Below, piece after piece: positions 1 to 11,036 of a stretch of DNA of 53,088 nt. The DNA comes from Candidatus Poribacteria bacterium (GTDB taxonomy: Bacteria; Poribacteria; WGA-4E; WGA-3G): assembly GCA_012267415.1 (NCBI GenBank), contig JAAXGN010000065.1, forward strand, positions 1-53,088, written 5' to 3'. Each line of letters opens with the position of its first letter. Position 1 is the stretch's first letter. The notes below the pieces were generated by a model that saw only the letters and a program-made list of their open reading frames with translations, made no database searches and was not told where the DNA came from. A program made the translations under genes and the position numbers.

Positions 1-294
1 GGGACTGAGGACACTAATAGATCGGATTTATTTTCTTAAATTGACGATTATGGTGACAAAATATTTACACATCCTTTTTTATCATATTTATTTTCAATTT
101 GCAGTCAATTGTGTTATACTTTAATGTAGGTGAAGCGTGTGCCAATTTAATGTATGGACAGCACACGGGGTGTGCCTGCTACTTTTAAGAATATATTATA
201 ACAATTAACATTTTATGTTTACACCAATATAAGTACTATACCATAACAATAGCACTAATGATTCCAATCATTTGAGTCTTGCTCGGGGGAATGT
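1..294. other. Intergenic leader with one short hairpin
   Basis: No convincing gene is visible here. Bases 1-22 are repeated exactly at 53067-53088, so the contig begins inside a repeat. A small hairpin at 161-175 (GCACAC, loop GGG, GTGTGC) belongs to a family also found at 32695, 32733, 32790 and 52748. A TATACT-like hexamer near 115 could be a -10 box, but the -35 is unclear. Confidence 0.5.
161..175. repeat. Short GCACAC/GTGTGC hairpin repeat
   Basis: Perfect 6-bp stem with a GGG loop, followed by TGCTACTTTT. The flanking GTGCCTGCTACT text resembles the copies at 32790-32813 and 52742-52764, so it is one member of a dispersed palindromic repeat family in this window. Confidence 0.6.
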
Positions 295-1095
295 ATGGAA
301 CACCATATATCAGATGCACAGTGGGAACATTTTGATGAATACGGATATGTCCGGATTGGACAAGTCGCTACTGATAGCGAATTTGCGCAGTTACAACAAC
401 GCATGGATGACATTATGTTGGGTAAGACTGAGCTTGACTACAACAGGATCATGATGCAACTGGATCGTGCTCCTGGAACAGATAGACCCGGTCCTCAGTC
501 AGCAGGACATAAGGGTGCCACGTTGTTGTATCGCAAAATCCAGAATCTTGAATTTGACCCTTACTTTTTAGCTTACCTTCAAAATCCAACGTTCGAAAAG
601 ATTTGTGCAAGAATCTATGGTGAAGGTGTGCCTATACTATGCTTCCGTGCCATGTTTATGAATAAACCCGCAGGTGAAGGCACATACCTTGTCTGGCATC
701 AAGACCGATGGACTGATCTGGATCGTGACCCACAGATTACAATTTATACTGCCTTGGATCCGGCAACAATTGAAAATGGATGTGTACATATAATCCCCGG
801 TTCACATAGCGGTCTAATAAACCCGTCACACGGTTCAGGATTTTTAAATCAAGATCAGATTGATGATATTGTGAATAATTCCACACCGGAACCCCTGGAA
901 TTGGAAGCAGGGGAAGTGGTATTGTTGCACAACTGGATGTTGCATAGCTCTGGGACAAACCAAACGGATATTCCTCGACGTGCATTTAGTGTGTGTTATA
1001 TGCACGGGGATACACAATCACGTGGGGGTGCAAAGTTTAGACGTGTGTTTGGTGAAGGTGCTTTGTCCTTAGAAGACTTAGCTAAGACTGCATAA
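295..1095 (+). CDS. Phytanoyl-CoA dioxygenase (PhyH) family protein
   Basis: A 266-residue non-haem Fe(II)/2-oxoglutarate dioxygenase of the PhyH family. The iron triad is visible as H135-x-D137 in WHQDRW and distal H217 in MLHSSGTN, with R228/R229 downstream as the likely 2-oxoglutarate anchor. The stretch ENGCVHIIPGSH between them is a PhyH hallmark. The start is ATG 295, four bases after another ATG in a different frame, behind a GGGGGA stretch. The substrate cannot be told from sequence; these families hydroxylate many small molecules, not only phytanoyl-CoA. A Gfo/Idh/MocA dehydrogenase follows 58 nt later on the same strand, suggesting a joint oxidation route. No signal peptide is seen, so it is probably cytoplasmic. 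Confidence 0.9.
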   Translation: MEHHISDAQWEHFDEYGYVRIGQVATDSEFAQLQQRMDDIMLGKTELDYNRIMMQLDRAPGTDRPGPQSAGHKGATLLYRKIQNLEFDPYFLAYLQNPTFEKICARIYGEGVPILCFRAMFMNKPAGEGTYLVWHQDRWTDLDRDPQITIYTALDPATIENGCVHIIPGSHSGLINPSHGSGFLNQDQIDDIVNNSTPEPLELEAGEVVLLHNWMLHSSGTNQTDIPRRAFSVCYMHGDTQSRGGAKFRRVFGEGALSLEDLAKTA

Positions 1096-1153
1096 GAACA
1101 ATATATTCACTATAGATACGAAAACATTAAAATTTGGAATTAAGGAGAACACG

Positions 1154-2158
1154 ATGGCAAAAATTCGGCTTGCCATGATTGGCTGTGGCGGGAACTCAGG
1201 CGGTCATGCGCGACGCATGAATGGTAATACTGACGTACAAATTGTTGGGACCTGTGATATAAATACAGATATCGCTAATCGTTATATCGACAGAAACCTA
1301 CCTGAGCTTTCACCACGTCCGAAAGCCTACGATGACATAGCAAGAATGCTGGAAGAAGTAAAACCGGATGCAGTCGTAATATCTACGCCACATACACTAC
1401 ATTTTGAGCAAGGTATGATAGCACTTGAAGCGGGTTGTCATGTGTTGATGGAAAAACCGATGGTTACCTCTTCAGAGGATGCCTATACACTGGCGAAGAA
1501 GGTTGAGGAGACAGGTCTCATCTTAACAATTGGATACAACACACCATGTTCTGCTAACTTTCACTATATCCGAGAGAGCGTCCGTAGCGGAGAATTTGGT
1601 AAGTTAGAACTGGTAATCGGTTATATTACACAAAATTGGAAACGCGCAACGGTAGGTGCATGGCGTCAGAAGCCGGAACTATCCGGTGGGGGACAGGCTT
1701 ACGACAGTGGTGCACACCTTCTGAATAGTCTCTGTTGGACTGTTGAATCCAAAGTAGAAGAAGTCTACGCTTATACAGACAATCAAGAGACAGAAGTTGA
1801 TATCAATTCCTCCATCAACATCAAATTTGAAAACGGTGTGCTTGCATCTATGGTTATTAGTGGAAACTGTCCAAGTCCCGGCGGGACACACATGGCACTT
1901 ATCTTTGATAACGGCAGAATTGAAGTAGACGGTTGGGGTGGTGGTTGGATACGCGTTTGGAAAGGTGGAGAAGCATTAAATCCGCCACCGATTACATCAG
2001 AGATGTCTGCGGGGAACCCGGATGATAACTTCATTGATGCCATACTCGGTAGAGCAGAACCCCGTACAAATCCGATGAACGGGATAATCCAATCTGAATT
2101 GATGGATCTGATTTACGAATCTGCCGAAACGAAAATTCCAGCTCGTCCTAAACGTTGA
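1154..2158 (+). CDS. Gfo/Idh/MocA family NAD(P)-dependent oxidoreductase
   Basis: A 334-residue protein of the Gfo/Idh/MocA family, which oxidises or reduces sugars, inositols and related polyols. The N-terminal Rossmann fold starts with AMIGCGGNSGGHARRM (an early GxGG-type nucleotide-binding loop). The EKPM signature at about residue 97 marks the family's lysine-bearing loop, and a C-terminal alpha/beta domain contains YDSGAHLLNS with the usual catalytic-region histidine. A clear GGAG ribosome-binding site precedes ATG 1154. It follows the PhyH gene, so the two may act on one substrate. The substrate is unknown. Confidence 0.9.
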   Translation: MAKIRLAMIGCGGNSGGHARRMNGNTDVQIVGTCDINTDIANRYIDRNLPELSPRPKAYDDIARMLEEVKPDAVVISTPHTLHFEQGMIALEAGCHVLMEKPMVTSSEDAYTLAKKVEETGLILTIGYNTPCSANFHYIRESVRSGEFGKLELVIGYITQNWKRATVGAWRQKPELSGGGQAYDSGAHLLNSLCWTVESKVEEVYAYTDNQETEVDINSSINIKFENGVLASMVISGNCPSPGGTHMALIFDNGRIEVDGWGGGWIRVWKGGEALNPPPITSEMSAGNPDDNFIDAILGRAEPRTNPMNGIIQSELMDLIYESAETKIPARPKR

Positions 2159-2229
2159 AATTAGTGATCTGCAATCTGCAAATAACTAAGAATCATAGTT
2201 ATCCTTTATAATTAGTTTTGGATAAACTT

Positions 2230-3186
2230 ATGTCAGAATCCAACATGCATCAAGACACCATTGTTTCAGAAGATCAAGCTTTCAGGTCAGGATATGTCAG
2301 CATTATCGGTGCACCGAACGTTGGTAAATCCACGCTTCTCAATGCTTTCTTAGGACAAAAATTAGCGATTGTCACACCAAAACCACAGACGACACGTAAT
2401 CAGATTCGCGGTATTGTCACGACTGATACACATCAAATTGTGTTTGTAGATACACCTGGATTGATGGATCCGAAGTATCGTCTGCAATCTGAAATGGTCA
2501 GGACTGCTTATGGTGCTTTGCGCGATGCTGATATTGTGCTTTTCATTGTAGATGGTGCTAATAGAAATGTTGATACTGAGAATCAGATTTTGAACAGACT
2601 TCAGAAGACGCAAGCAGCCAAAAAGATTCTTGTCATTAACAAAGTTGATCTTGTTGACAAACCCACAATCTTACCTGTTTTTGACGAATTTAGCCGGCAG
2701 TTAGACTTTGATGAGATGATTCCGATCTCAGCAAAGACGAGTGATGGCGTGGAATTGTTACTCGGTCAGGTGAAGTCTTTACTACCCCCGGGACCTCAAT
2801 ATTTTCCTGAAGATCAACTCAGCGATTTGCCTGAACGTTTTTTCATTTCTGAAACTGTCAGAGAGAAGATTATGCTTATCACCAAACGCGAAGTGCCATA
2901 TTCAACAGCGGTTGTGGTTGAGGAATTTCAGAAAAGACAGAAACGAAACGGTGATGAGATTCTATATATCAGAGCGATTGTATATACAGAAAAACAGACG
3001 CAGAAGCAGATCATCATTGGAAAAGCTGGGAAGTTGATTAAACGTGTCGGAGAATTAGCACGGTCAGATATCGAAAGGTTCTTAGATAAAAAGGTCTTTT
3101 TAGAATTATATGTAACTGTAAAATCGGACTGGCGAAGGGATGTACGCAAACTTAAAGAGTTGGGCGGTTTTTTAGATATAGATTAG
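2230..3186 (+). CDS. era: GTPase Era
   Basis: Ras-like GTPase with a C-terminal KH RNA-binding domain, needed in most bacteria for 16S rRNA processing and 30S maturation. The G1 motif GAPNVGKST, the switch II motif DTPG and the G4 motif NKVD are all present. The C-terminal part carries the KH-domain text IIGKAGKLIKRVGELARSD and ends with the Era-like WRRDVRKLKELG. A TTG at 2218 is in frame, but ATG 2230 is the better start and gives 318 residues, close to the usual 300. It sits between metabolic genes and uvrA on the same strand. Confidence 0.95.
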   Translation: MSESNMHQDTIVSEDQAFRSGYVSIIGAPNVGKSTLLNAFLGQKLAIVTPKPQTTRNQIRGIVTTDTHQIVFVDTPGLMDPKYRLQSEMVRTAYGALRDADIVLFIVDGANRNVDTENQILNRLQKTQAAKKILVINKVDLVDKPTILPVFDEFSRQLDFDEMIPISAKTSDGVELLLGQVKSLLPPGPQYFPEDQLSDLPERFFISETVREKIMLITKREVPYSTAVVVEEFQKRQKRNGDEILYIRAIVYTEKQTQKQIIIGKAGKLIKRVGELARSDIERFLDKKVFLELYVTVKSDWRRDVRKLKELGGFLDID

Positions 3187-3314
3187 ATAGGTTGTTCCTA
3201 CTGGTTGTATAAAGTGAGGAGAATTCTTGTTGAAACTGAAGATTATTAGGACACTTCTTTATGAGATGGACAATGAATTGTCCTACTATGAACGGCAAGA
3301 GGGGATACATTACT

Positions 3315-6300
3315 ATGACAGATGCGTCAATAGATATTCACGGCGCGAGAGAACATAATCTAAAGAATATAGACATCCAATTACCGAAAGATAAACTGAT
3401 TGTCTTCACAGGTGTCAGTGGTTCAGGTAAATCATCCCTTGCGATTGATACCGTTTATGCAGAAGGTCAAAGACGTTATATTGAGTCCCTATCCGCTTAT
3501 GCAAGACAATTCTTGGGTCAACTTGGAAAGGCAGAAGTAGATAAGATTGTCGGCTTGTCTCCCTCCATAGCGATTGACCAAGGATCCACTGGTCATAACC
3601 CACGTTCAACAGTTGCTACCGTAACTGAGATCTACGACTATCTTCGTGTTCTGTTCGCGCGTGCTGGACAGTTTAGTTGTCCTGAATGTGGAGAAGCTGT
3701 CGGTTCACAGACAGTAGCAGACATAGTTTCTCATATCCTTAGTTTTCCTGAACGAACGCGTCTTATGATATTAGCACCAATTGTAAGAGGTAGACGTGGT
3801 GAATACCGTAGAGAATTGTCAAATGCACGTAAGATGGGTTTTGTGCGTGCAAGAATTGATGGTGAAGTCCACGAAATAAGTTCAAATATATCCCTAAATC
3901 CCAATCAGAGACATAATATAGATATTGTAATTGATAGAATAATCATCAAAAAAGGCATTGAGAGTCGGGTTACGGATGCTGTGGAAACCGCACTCCGCAT
4001 GGGTGACGATAGTCTTATTGTGAATGTTCTGTCAACAGATAATAGGACAGAAAAATCGAGTTCAGTAGGTGAGGATTTCCTTTTTAGTCGTCAATATGCG
4101 TGTGCGAAATGTCAGATAAGTTATGATGTACCGGAGCCGCGTCATTTCTCCTTTAATAGTCCTTACGGTATGTGTCAGCAGTGCCGTGGTTTGGGTGTGC
4201 AAATGGCAATATCACCAAAATTGATCATCAAGGATGAGAATCTGCCATTACTTGAAGGCGCAATACGCTTATGGGAACATCCTGGTCCTGAGGAAAGGAT
4301 GGTTGCACGAACATTATCGTCTCACCTGAATTTTAGTTTGAAAACGCCTTGGAAGGACCTGAAGCCAGAACAACAGCACAAGATACTGTATGGAACAGGT
4401 GATAAGATTTTATCATTCAATCCATCAACAGGGGACAGTAGACGTCGGCGGAGCAGAGTTAGGGGAACATTCCAAGGATTAATTCCTGCCCACGAGTCAC
4501 ATTTCATTGTTGCTGGTGTTGATGAAAGTGATAATCCTCATTTGCCAGATTATTTTGTCAAAATGCCGTGTCGTTCCTGTGATGGGTCCCGACTAAATGA
4601 ATTAGTAACAGCTGTTACGATTGACAGATTGAATATCTCTGAAGTACTTGACAAGTCCATTGAAGAGGCTGCAGCCTTCTTTAACACCGTTGAACTACCG
4701 GATCGTGAGGCATTCATTGCAACAGAGCTGCTGAAAGAAATACGTTCACGATTAGGTTTTTTGATTGATGTTGGCTTAGGGTATCTGACGCTATCGCGTT
4801 CTGCACCAACGTTATCAGGAGGAGAGGCACAACGGATACGACTTGCCAGCCAGGTCGGTGCAGGTCTACGTGATGTGACTTATGTACTGGATGAACCGAG
4901 TATTGGATTACATCCACGCGACCATGCCGGTCTACTAAAAACACTTCTGAACCTACGCAATCAGGGAAATACTGTTATAGTCGTAGAACATGATGAAGCG
5001 ACAATGTTAGTTGCGGATTGGTTAGTAGATTTTGGTCCTGGGGCAGGTATAAAGGGTGGAGAGATAACCGGTATGGGAACGCCAGATTATTTCTTAAAGG
5101 AAAACAATTCTTTGACAGCACAATATCTACGCGGCGAAAAGGAGATTGTTCATCCTGAGAAGCGACGACCTACAGGAGAAAAATGGATCGAAATTTGTAA
5201 CGCACGACAGAATAACCTTAAAGAGATTAGTCCAAGAATACCAGTCGGAACATTATGCTGTGTTACGGGTGTTAGTGGCTCTGGTAAAAGTTCTCTTATT
5301 CACGACATACTCTACAGCGCGTTGGCAAGAGACTTAATGAAAGCCAAGACCGTTCCTGGAGATTACGATAAGATTCAGGGCATCATTGACGGTAAGGTTG
5401 TTCCTGTAACGGATGTCATTGATAAGATTATCAACATTGACATGGCACCCATCGGACGCACACCGCGTTCAAATCCTGCTACATATACGAAGGTATTTGA
5501 TGCTATTCGGAATTTTTTCACGAACTTACCCGATTCGAAGCTTCGCGGTTATAAACCGGGGAGATTTAGTTTCAATGTGCCGAGTGGTAGATGTGAAGCG
5601 TGTAGTGGTAATGGTGCAAAAAAGGTCGACATGGGTTTGTTGGCTGATGTATGGATTGAATGCGATGTCTGTAATGGCAAACGTTATAACAATGAAACCC
5701 TAACTATCAAATATAAGGATAAGAATATATCTGATGTTCTTGAAATGGATATAGAAACTGCGCTTTCACATTTCGCTGATCTACCGAAAATCTCAAGAGG
5801 CTTACAATTGCTCCATGATGTTGGTCTGGAATACATCAAACTTGGACAACCTGCACCAACACTATCGGGTGGAGAAGCGCAACGTATTAAACTATCAAGA
5901 GAACTGTCAAAGAGAAGCACCGGCAAAACGCTTTACATTCTGGATGAACCGACGACGGGTCTTCATTTTCACGATGTTAACAAGTTATTAACTATTCTTC
6001 ACAGATTGGTAAATGAAGGGAATACGGTAGTCGTTGTTGAACACAATCTGGAGGTGATAAATTCTGCTGACTATCTGATTGATTTAGGTCCAGAAGGGGG
6101 ATTAGCGGGTGGAGAAATTGTTGCTGAAGGCACACCAGAAGAGATAAGAAGCGTACCAGAATCGTATACTGGACAAGCTCTAAAGGGTGAATTTGATCTG
6201 TGGAAGCATCTTGATAAGAACGCGGATTTAGCAGAGAACGGACAATTACTGTATCCTACTATAACCGAATCAGATTCTAACGGTCGTAAATCCATAGTTG

Positions 6301-9038
6301 TTCAAGGAGCACAAGAGAACAATCTGAAGCGGATTGACCTTGAGATTCCACATCAACAATTGACGGCTCTAACAGGTGTTAGCGGTTCCGGCAAGACTTC
6401 TCTTGCGCTTGATACCATTTATGCCGAAGGTCAACGTCGTTATATAGAAACCCTCAGCACTTATGCACGTCAATTTATTGGAACAATGGAGAAACCCAAG
6501 GTTTCTAAGATTGAAGGTTTGTCACCTGCAATTGCCATTACGCATTCAAGTCCGAGTCAGAATCCCCGTTCTACTGTTGCGACGATTACTGAGATTCACG
6601 ATGGTCTGCGAACACTCTATGCAAGATGGGGAAAGCCACACTGTCCGAAGTGTGACGTTGCGGTGCAACCTCAAACTGCTCAGCAGATCGTTGACCGCGT
6701 ATTTGAACAATTAGAATCCAAAAGGGTAGACGTCCTTGCGCCACTGACAAACTTCAAAATCAATAAAAACGAAGCACAGGTTGTTATCTCTGCTGATAAG
6801 ACACCCGGTTTGAAAGGGAATGAGGACTTTACAGATGCTTTTCGTAGATTGCAAAAAGTCGGTTATGCTCGCGTACAGATTGACGGTGAAGTATTCCGTC
6901 TTGACGAAACCCCTAAAATATACAAGAGACGTTATCATGAAGTTTTCCTTGTAATTGATAGAGTCCAACTTATTGATGAAGAAAAGAGTCGATTCACTGA
7001 AGCGATTGAATTGGCTTTAGTAGAGAGTGAAGGATTTGTTGTTATTGAAGATAAAAGTAGAAGTGAGTTTTCTGTTAGACATTTCTTCAGTGAACATGCG
7101 ATGTGTTTGAGTTGCGGTCAGAATTTTCCGCAACTCACGCCGAGACATTTCTCGTTTAACAATAGATTAGGGGCATGTAGTACTTGTGAGGGAATTGGAA
7201 GATCGCCGACGAATGAACTGCTAATATGTGAAGCTTGTGATGGTACTCGGTTAGCCGATTTTCCAAGAAACGTAAAGTTCTGTGATACGACTATTGCAGA
7301 ATTGATGGCGAAGTCGGTTTCAGAGATCATCACATTCATTGATGCTCGTGTGCGGGTAATTGAATCTTATCTCACAACCAGTATGGGGACAGAAGAAGCG
7401 GAAGCCGCAAGAAAACAGGTTAAAGATGTATCTACATCAAGGGCAACGTTGACAACCCTTCAATCACATACATCCCCTGAATTTGAAGCGCAACTCCTAA
7501 GGCAGCTTCAGTTCCGTCTAAAGTTCTTAGCAGAGATCGGTCTCGGTTATCTTGGATTGGACCGTACCGCGCCAACACTTTCGGGCGGAGAAATCCGTAG
7601 GATACGACTTGCCAGTCAACTGGGAACAGGTTTGACGGGTGTAACGTATATTCTTGATGAACCGAGTATTGGGTTACATCCGCGTGATCAAGAACGTCTT
7701 ATTTTAGCAATGAAGGATTTGAGGGATATTGGGAATAGCGTCCTCGTTGTAGAACATGACAGAGATACGATACTATCCGCGGACCATATCATAGATTTCG
7801 GTCCAAAAGCGGGTAAACTGGGTGGAAAAATCGTTGCTACAGGGACTCCTGCCGATTTCACAGGTAAGAAACCTATCTACTTTACACATACTGTAGATGA
7901 AGATACCTCTGAAGATGATACTGATTCTGTGTCAGGTGTGCATGACAGAGGATTGACTCAAGCCTACTTATCTGACGAGATGCAAATACCTGTTCCAGCA
8001 GTTCGACGTAAAGGTTCAGGAAAATTTCTGAAATTATTTGGTGCAAGTACCAATAATCTTAAGGGAATAGACATTAGCATACCTTACGGCACACTCACTT
8101 GTGTAACGGGTGTCTCTGGCTGCGGCAAGAGTTCACTTATTGAAGGTACATTACGTCCGGCACTTGAGGAACGGAAATCCATCAGGAGTGTAGCTGCACG
8201 CAAAGACAGTTCCTCTGTCGTAGCGATTTATGATCGTGTTCAAGGTATTTCCTACATAGAACGGGTTATCCATATTGATCAAAAACCTATTGGTGAAACG
8301 CCTCGTTCTAATCCTGCGACTTACACAGATCTATTCACGAAGATAAGAGAGATGTTTGCTGAATTACCAGATGCTAAAGTGCGTGGTTTCAATCGTGGTA
8401 GGTTCAGTTTCAACTTATCGTACGGACAGTGTGAAGTCTGTGATGGTCAAAGGTATAACCGTGTCGAGATGCATTTCCTTCCTGATGTCTGGATCCCATG
8501 TGAGGATTGTAATAATACAGGCTATAACGCTGAAACGCTTGAGGTGCAATATAAGGGAAAGAACATCGCTGAAGTATTGCAGATGACCGTGCGTGAAGCA
8601 CTTGAACTTTTTAGTAACATCAGTCGTATCAAGCGTCCCCTGCAGATGTTGTCGGACGTTGGTTTGGATTACATTCAATTAGGTCAAGCAGCGACTACGT
8701 TATCAGGTGGTGAAGCACAACGTGTGAAGCTTGCGAAGGAACTCGCTCGCAGACAGACTGGAACGACTCTCTATATAATGGATGAACCGACAACAGGATT
8801 GCATTTTGATGATGTGCAGAAACTGCTACAGGTGCTGAATAAACTGGTTGATGCGGGTAACACAATCGTGACAATTGAGCATAATCTTGATGTGATAAAA
8901 TCCGCAGATTGGGTGATTGATTTGGGTCCTGAAGGGAGCGATGCTGGCGGTTATCTTGTAGCGATGGGGACACCTGAAGAGGTCGCTGAAGTTCAAGAAT
9001 CACATACTGCAAGATTTTTACGTGAGGTGTTGTCGTAA
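3315..9038 (+). CDS. uvrA: Double-length excinuclease UvrA (tandem UvrA-UvrA fusion)
   Basis: DNA-damage recognition ATPase of nucleotide excision repair, here two UvrA copies in one chain of 1907 residues. There are four Walker A loops (nt 3411, 5268, 6375 and 8109: [36 protein letters not shown]) and four LSGGE signatures. Each copy has C-terminal zinc-finger CxxC pairs ([12 protein letters not shown] and [12 protein letters not shown]). Copy 2 lacks about 115 residues that copy 1 has between CQQCRG and CRSCDG; there it runs CSTCEG to CEACDG within about 18 residues. It also carries an extra helical stretch near nt 7330-7480. I chose ATG 3315 over 3261 because AGAGGGG sits about 10 nt upstream and family homology starts there. 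Double-length UvrA proteins are known in Chlamydia and some other bacteria. Confidence 0.93.
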   Translation: MTDASIDIHGAREHNLKNIDIQLPKDKLIVFTGVSGSGKSSLAIDTVYAEGQRRYIESLSAYARQFLGQLGKAEVDKIVGLSPSIAIDQGSTGHNPRSTVATVTEIYDYLRVLFARAGQFSCPECGEAVGSQTVADIVSHILSFPERTRLMILAPIVRGRRGEYRRELSNARKMGFVRARIDGEVHEISSNISLNPNQRHNIDIVIDRIIIKKGIESRVTDAVETALRMGDDSLIVNVLSTDNRTEKSSSVGEDFLFSRQYACAKCQISYDVPEPRHFSFNSPYGMCQQCRGLGVQMAISPKLIIKDENLPLLEGAIRLWEHPGPEERMVARTLSSHLNFSLKTPWKDLKPEQQHKILYGTGDKILSFNPSTGDSRRRRSRVRGTFQGLIPAHESHFIVAGVDESDNPHLPDYFVKMPCRSCDGSRLNELVTAVTIDRLNISEVLDKSIEEAAAFFNTVELPDREAFIATELLKEIRSRLGFLIDVGLGYLTLSRSAPTLSGGEAQRIRLASQVGAGLRDVTYVLDEPSIGLHPRDHAGLLKTLLNLRNQGNTVIVVEHDEATMLVADWLVDFGPGAGIKGGEITGMGTPDYFLKENNSLTAQYLRGEKEIVHPEKRRPTGEKWIEICNARQNNLKEISPRIPVGTLCCVTGVSGSGKSSLIHDILYSALARDLMKAKTVPGDYDKIQGIIDGKVVPVTDVIDKIINIDMAPIGRTPRSNPATYTKVFDAIRNFFTNLPDSKLRGYKPGRFSFNVPSGRCEACSGNGAKKVDMGLLADVWIECDVCNGKRYNNETLTIKYKDKNISDVLEMDIETALSHFADLPKISRGLQLLHDVGLEYIKLGQPAPTLSGGEAQRIKLSRELSKRSTGKTLYILDEPTTGLHFHDVNKLLTILHRLVNEGNTVVVVEHNLEVINSADYLIDLGPEGGLAGGEIVAEGTPEEIRSVPESYTGQALKGEFDLWKHLDKNADLAENGQLLYPTITESDSNGRKSIVVQGAQENNLKRIDLEIPHQQLTALTGVSGSGKTSLALDTIYAEGQRRYIETLSTYARQFIGTMEKPKVSKIEGLSPAIAITHSSPSQNPRSTVATITEIHDGLRTLYARWGKPHCPKCDVAVQPQTAQQIVDRVFEQLESKRVDVLAPLTNFKINKNEAQVVISADKTPGLKGNEDFTDAFRRLQKVGYARVQIDGEVFRLDETPKIYKRRYHEVFLVIDRVQLIDEEKSRFTEAIELALVESEGFVVIEDKSRSEFSVRHFFSEHAMCLSCGQNFPQLTPRHFSFNNRLGACSTCEGIGRSPTNELLICEACDGTRLADFPRNVKFCDTTIAELMAKSVSEIITFIDARVRVIESYLTTSMGTEEAEAARKQVKDVSTSRATLTTLQSHTSPEFEAQLLRQLQFRLKFLAEIGLGYLGLDRTAPTLSGGEIRRIRLASQLGTGLTGVTYILDEPSIGLHPRDQERLILAMKDLRDIGNSVLVVEHDRDTILSADHIIDFGPKAGKLGGKIVATGTPADFTGKKPIYFTHTVDEDTSEDDTDSVSGVHDRGLTQAYLSDEMQIPVPAVRRKGSGKFLKLFGASTNNLKGIDISIPYGTLTCVTGVSGCGKSSLIEGTLRPALEERKSIRSVAARKDSSSVVAIYDRVQGISYIERVIHIDQKPIGETPRSNPATYTDLFTKIREMFAELPDAKVRGFNRGRFSFNLSYGQCEVCDGQRYNRVEMHFLPDVWIPCEDCNNTGYNAETLEVQYKGKNIAEVLQMTVREALELFSNISRIKRPLQMLSDVGLDYIQLGQAATTLSGGEAQRVKLAKELARRQTGTTLYIMDEPTTGLHFDDVQKLLQVLNKLVDAGNTIVTIEHNLDVIKSADWVIDLGPEGSDAGGYLVAMGTPEEVAEVQESHTARFLREVLS

Positions 9039-9070
9039 CGTTGAAACAAGCGAGTTTTTGCAATAAAATA

Positions 9071-9210
9071 CTAGTAGAATGTCTACTCTAATTTTGCGGG
9101 GAAAGGTCGCGATTCGGAGATCGCTCCTACAGAACATACCTCTTTGTAGGAGGGAACTCCGATTCCCGACTATTTGGATCTACTAAAAATAAGGTTAGAC
9201 AGTCTACTAG
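9071..9210. repeat. Inverted-repeat (MITE-like) element between convergent genes
   Basis: A 140-bp element bounded by 25-bp imperfect terminal inverted repeats (9071-9095 and 9186-9210, 21 of 25 positions matching). Inside is a second nested palindrome: GATTCGGAG..CTCCTACA (about 9110-9131) against TGTAGGAG..CTCCGATTCC (about 9145-9167). It carries no gene. It fills the gap between uvrA and the convergent PhyH gene, so it could also act as a two-way terminator. Confidence 0.7.
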
Positions 9211-9219
9211 CCTTTCTGT

Positions 9220-10023
9220 CTAACGAAATCCGATTTCTGTCCTATACCAGTTTGTACCTTTGTCCGGGTCACGAAATGGTATGTTTCTTCCCAATAGCTG
9301 CTTGAGCACATCGCTTTCACCTGCCAGTTCTTCATCTGTCAATTGACGTGGCATGTCTTCCTGCGGATAGATGACCGAACGATTATACATGCCGAGCAAT
9401 CCGACCCGTGCGCTATCTGTTGTATTCGGAAGGCATTGATGCCAGATAGCACCGTTTGTGAATAGTATGGACCCTTTTGGTGCAACAGCAACATGCATCT
9501 CACATTTTTCTGCTTCTCCCAGTTCAGGACGTCGTAATGTCTTATGTGATTCAGGAATACATGCGGTTGCCCCGTTCTCATCGGTGAAGTTATCCAACAT
9601 CCAGACTGTCTGTCCTGTTATAGAACCTGACGGATAAGGTGTTTGCATTGCCCAATAAGGATAGTCGATATGCCATCCTCCTGCTGAAGCACCAGGTCCA
9701 ACGATATTTGCCGTGAATGTGGATGCGATCATATCCTCTCCGAGCATCCTTTTCCAGACCGCGACAACTGTGGGGTGTTGTATCAGTTTACGGAAAATTG
9801 GAGATTTGCCGACAATTGCCCATACCCGTCTGATTTTTCCGTTACCGTAGCTGTGGTCAAGACCGTTTGCGATGTCTTCTTCAACCAGTTGCATGATGGT
9901 TTCACGTGCTTCGTCAGCTTCCTCTGCTGTGATGACATTCTCAATTATATGGAATCCGATTTCCCGCAGATCATGTTCAACAAGATCAAGTCTTTCTGAA
10001 TTTAGTGCTGATTTTATTAGCAT
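9220..10023 (-). CDS. PhyH family dioxygenase
   Basis: A 267-residue Fe(II)/2-oxoglutarate oxygenase of the PhyH family. The facial triad is H118-x-D120 (GWHIDYPYW) and H195 (IWHQCLPN), with R206 a likely 2-oxoglutarate ligand. It differs clearly from the other PhyH copies in the window: WHID instead of WHQD and CIPESHK in place of PGSH. Its start codon overlaps the end of the upstream methyltransferase gene by 7 nt (ATGCTAA), so the two are translationally coupled. The substrate is unknown and no signal peptide is seen. Confidence 0.88.
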   Translation of the reverse strand: MLIKSALNSERLDLVEHDLREIGFHIIENVITAEEADEARETIMQLVEEDIANGLDHSYGNGKIRRVWAIVGKSPIFRKLIQHPTVVAVWKRMLGEDMIASTFTANIVGPGASAGGWHIDYPYWAMQTPYPSGSITGQTVWMLDNFTDENGATACIPESHKTLRRPELGEAEKCEMHVAVAPKGSILFTNGAIWHQCLPNTTDSARVGLLGMYNRSVIYPQEDMPRQLTDEELAGESDVLKQLLGRNIPFRDPDKGTNWYRTEIGFR

Positions 10024-10997
10024 TTCACTTCCTCAATAATTGACCGAGCAAGTGCCCAGTCTAATCGACGGCGATAGCAGCCATCTCGTCGTATACTTTT
10101 AAATGCTGTTAAGAATACATCATGTGTGTTCTCTCTGATTCTTCCTAAATTTATATTAAGATCATCAATGTCTACCTCCCAAGGTACACCAATTTTCGTT
10201 ATTGAACGACAATGTGTCCGTACTTTGTAATCACCTAATTCTGCTGGTGAACAGAAACGAATTGAGGCAGAAACGGTGTTATCTATTGCTATGAGTCCAA
10301 GATTCCCATTTGGGTCATTAAACACTATATCACGGTTCCGAGATGGTGTTGGAAGGTACTTTTGAAGGTCTCCAAGAGTTCCAAGTAATCGGTTATTTCG
10401 CCATACACGAACATCTACGGATAAATCTGGAGCAAAAAGTGCTAAACCGACTGGATGTTCAGTGTCATCAAACATGTAATTTGTTATTCTGTTTTTATTA
10501 TCTTGTGCTGTTCCACTTGAAGTATCGGGAACTAATGAGATAAAATCACAAAGTCGTTTCAGGAACAATCCACTTCTAATAAATGCCTCTGGGATAATAG
10601 CAGCAACCCAATCACAATTGGACAGACATTTCTCAAGTGCAAATTTGTAAAGATCATCGTAATCCGTTTCTTTAGGAAAAGGCAGACCACGACGTGTTGC
10701 TGAATTGCGTGCAAGCCATGGAGGATTAGTGATACAAACTTTGAATCCTTCTGGAAAATCGGAGAGGGTGTCCCGTTCCTGGACACCTTTAGCTCCAGGT
10801 TCTATATCGTAAAATCCCCATTTATTGCAATGCAAATGTGCCGATTCAATTAACTGTGGAATGTCCTTAGCACCGGCAAAGGGTTCTAACACATTTTGTT
10901 GTTGAAAGTTTAGGGTATCCGCCCAGTTTAGAAAAGGTGTTAATTTAAATGGATTCCCACGTGTGTAGTAACGACCATTAGCTCGTTTCTGATCCAT
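10017..10997 (-). CDS. N6-adenine DNA methyltransferase, type II-like, no partner nuclease seen
   Basis: A 326-residue SAM-dependent methyltransferase. Motif I-like LEPFAGAKDI lies near residue 37 and the catalytic motif IV NPPW near residue 91 (ITNPPWLARN), the pattern of amino-methyltransferases acting on adenine in DNA. The N-terminal YYTRGNPF box is typical of type II restriction-modification methylases. No restriction endonuclease lies beside it. The flanking genes are a PhyH dioxygenase, which it overlaps by 7 nt, and a secreted PPC protein, so it may be an orphan regulatory methylase or a relic. The recognition site cannot be predicted. An RNA or protein target is less likely but not excluded. 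Confidence 0.75.
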   Translation of the reverse strand: MDQKRANGRYYTRGNPFKLTPFLNWADTLNFQQQNVLEPFAGAKDIPQLIESAHLHCNKWGFYDIEPGAKGVQERDTLSDFPEGFKVCITNPPWLARNSATRRGLPFPKETDYDDLYKFALEKCLSNCDWVAAIIPEAFIRSGLFLKRLCDFISLVPDTSSGTAQDNKNRITNYMFDDTEHPVGLALFAPDLSVDVRVWRNNRLLGTLGDLQKYLPTPSRNRDIVFNDPNGNLGLIAIDNTVSASIRFCSPAELGDYKVRTHCRSITKIGVPWEVDIDDLNINLGRIRENTHDVFLTAFKSIRRDGCYRRRLDWALARSIIEEVKC

Positions 10998-11036
10998 GTG
11001 TTACCTTCGGTAGTAATTATGTTGTGTAAGATTCCA

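Noticed and set aside
8695..9063. Open frame of 122 codons on the minus strand inside uvrA
   Set aside because: It lies fully antisense to conserved UvrA sequence and resembles no protein; it is a shadow frame.
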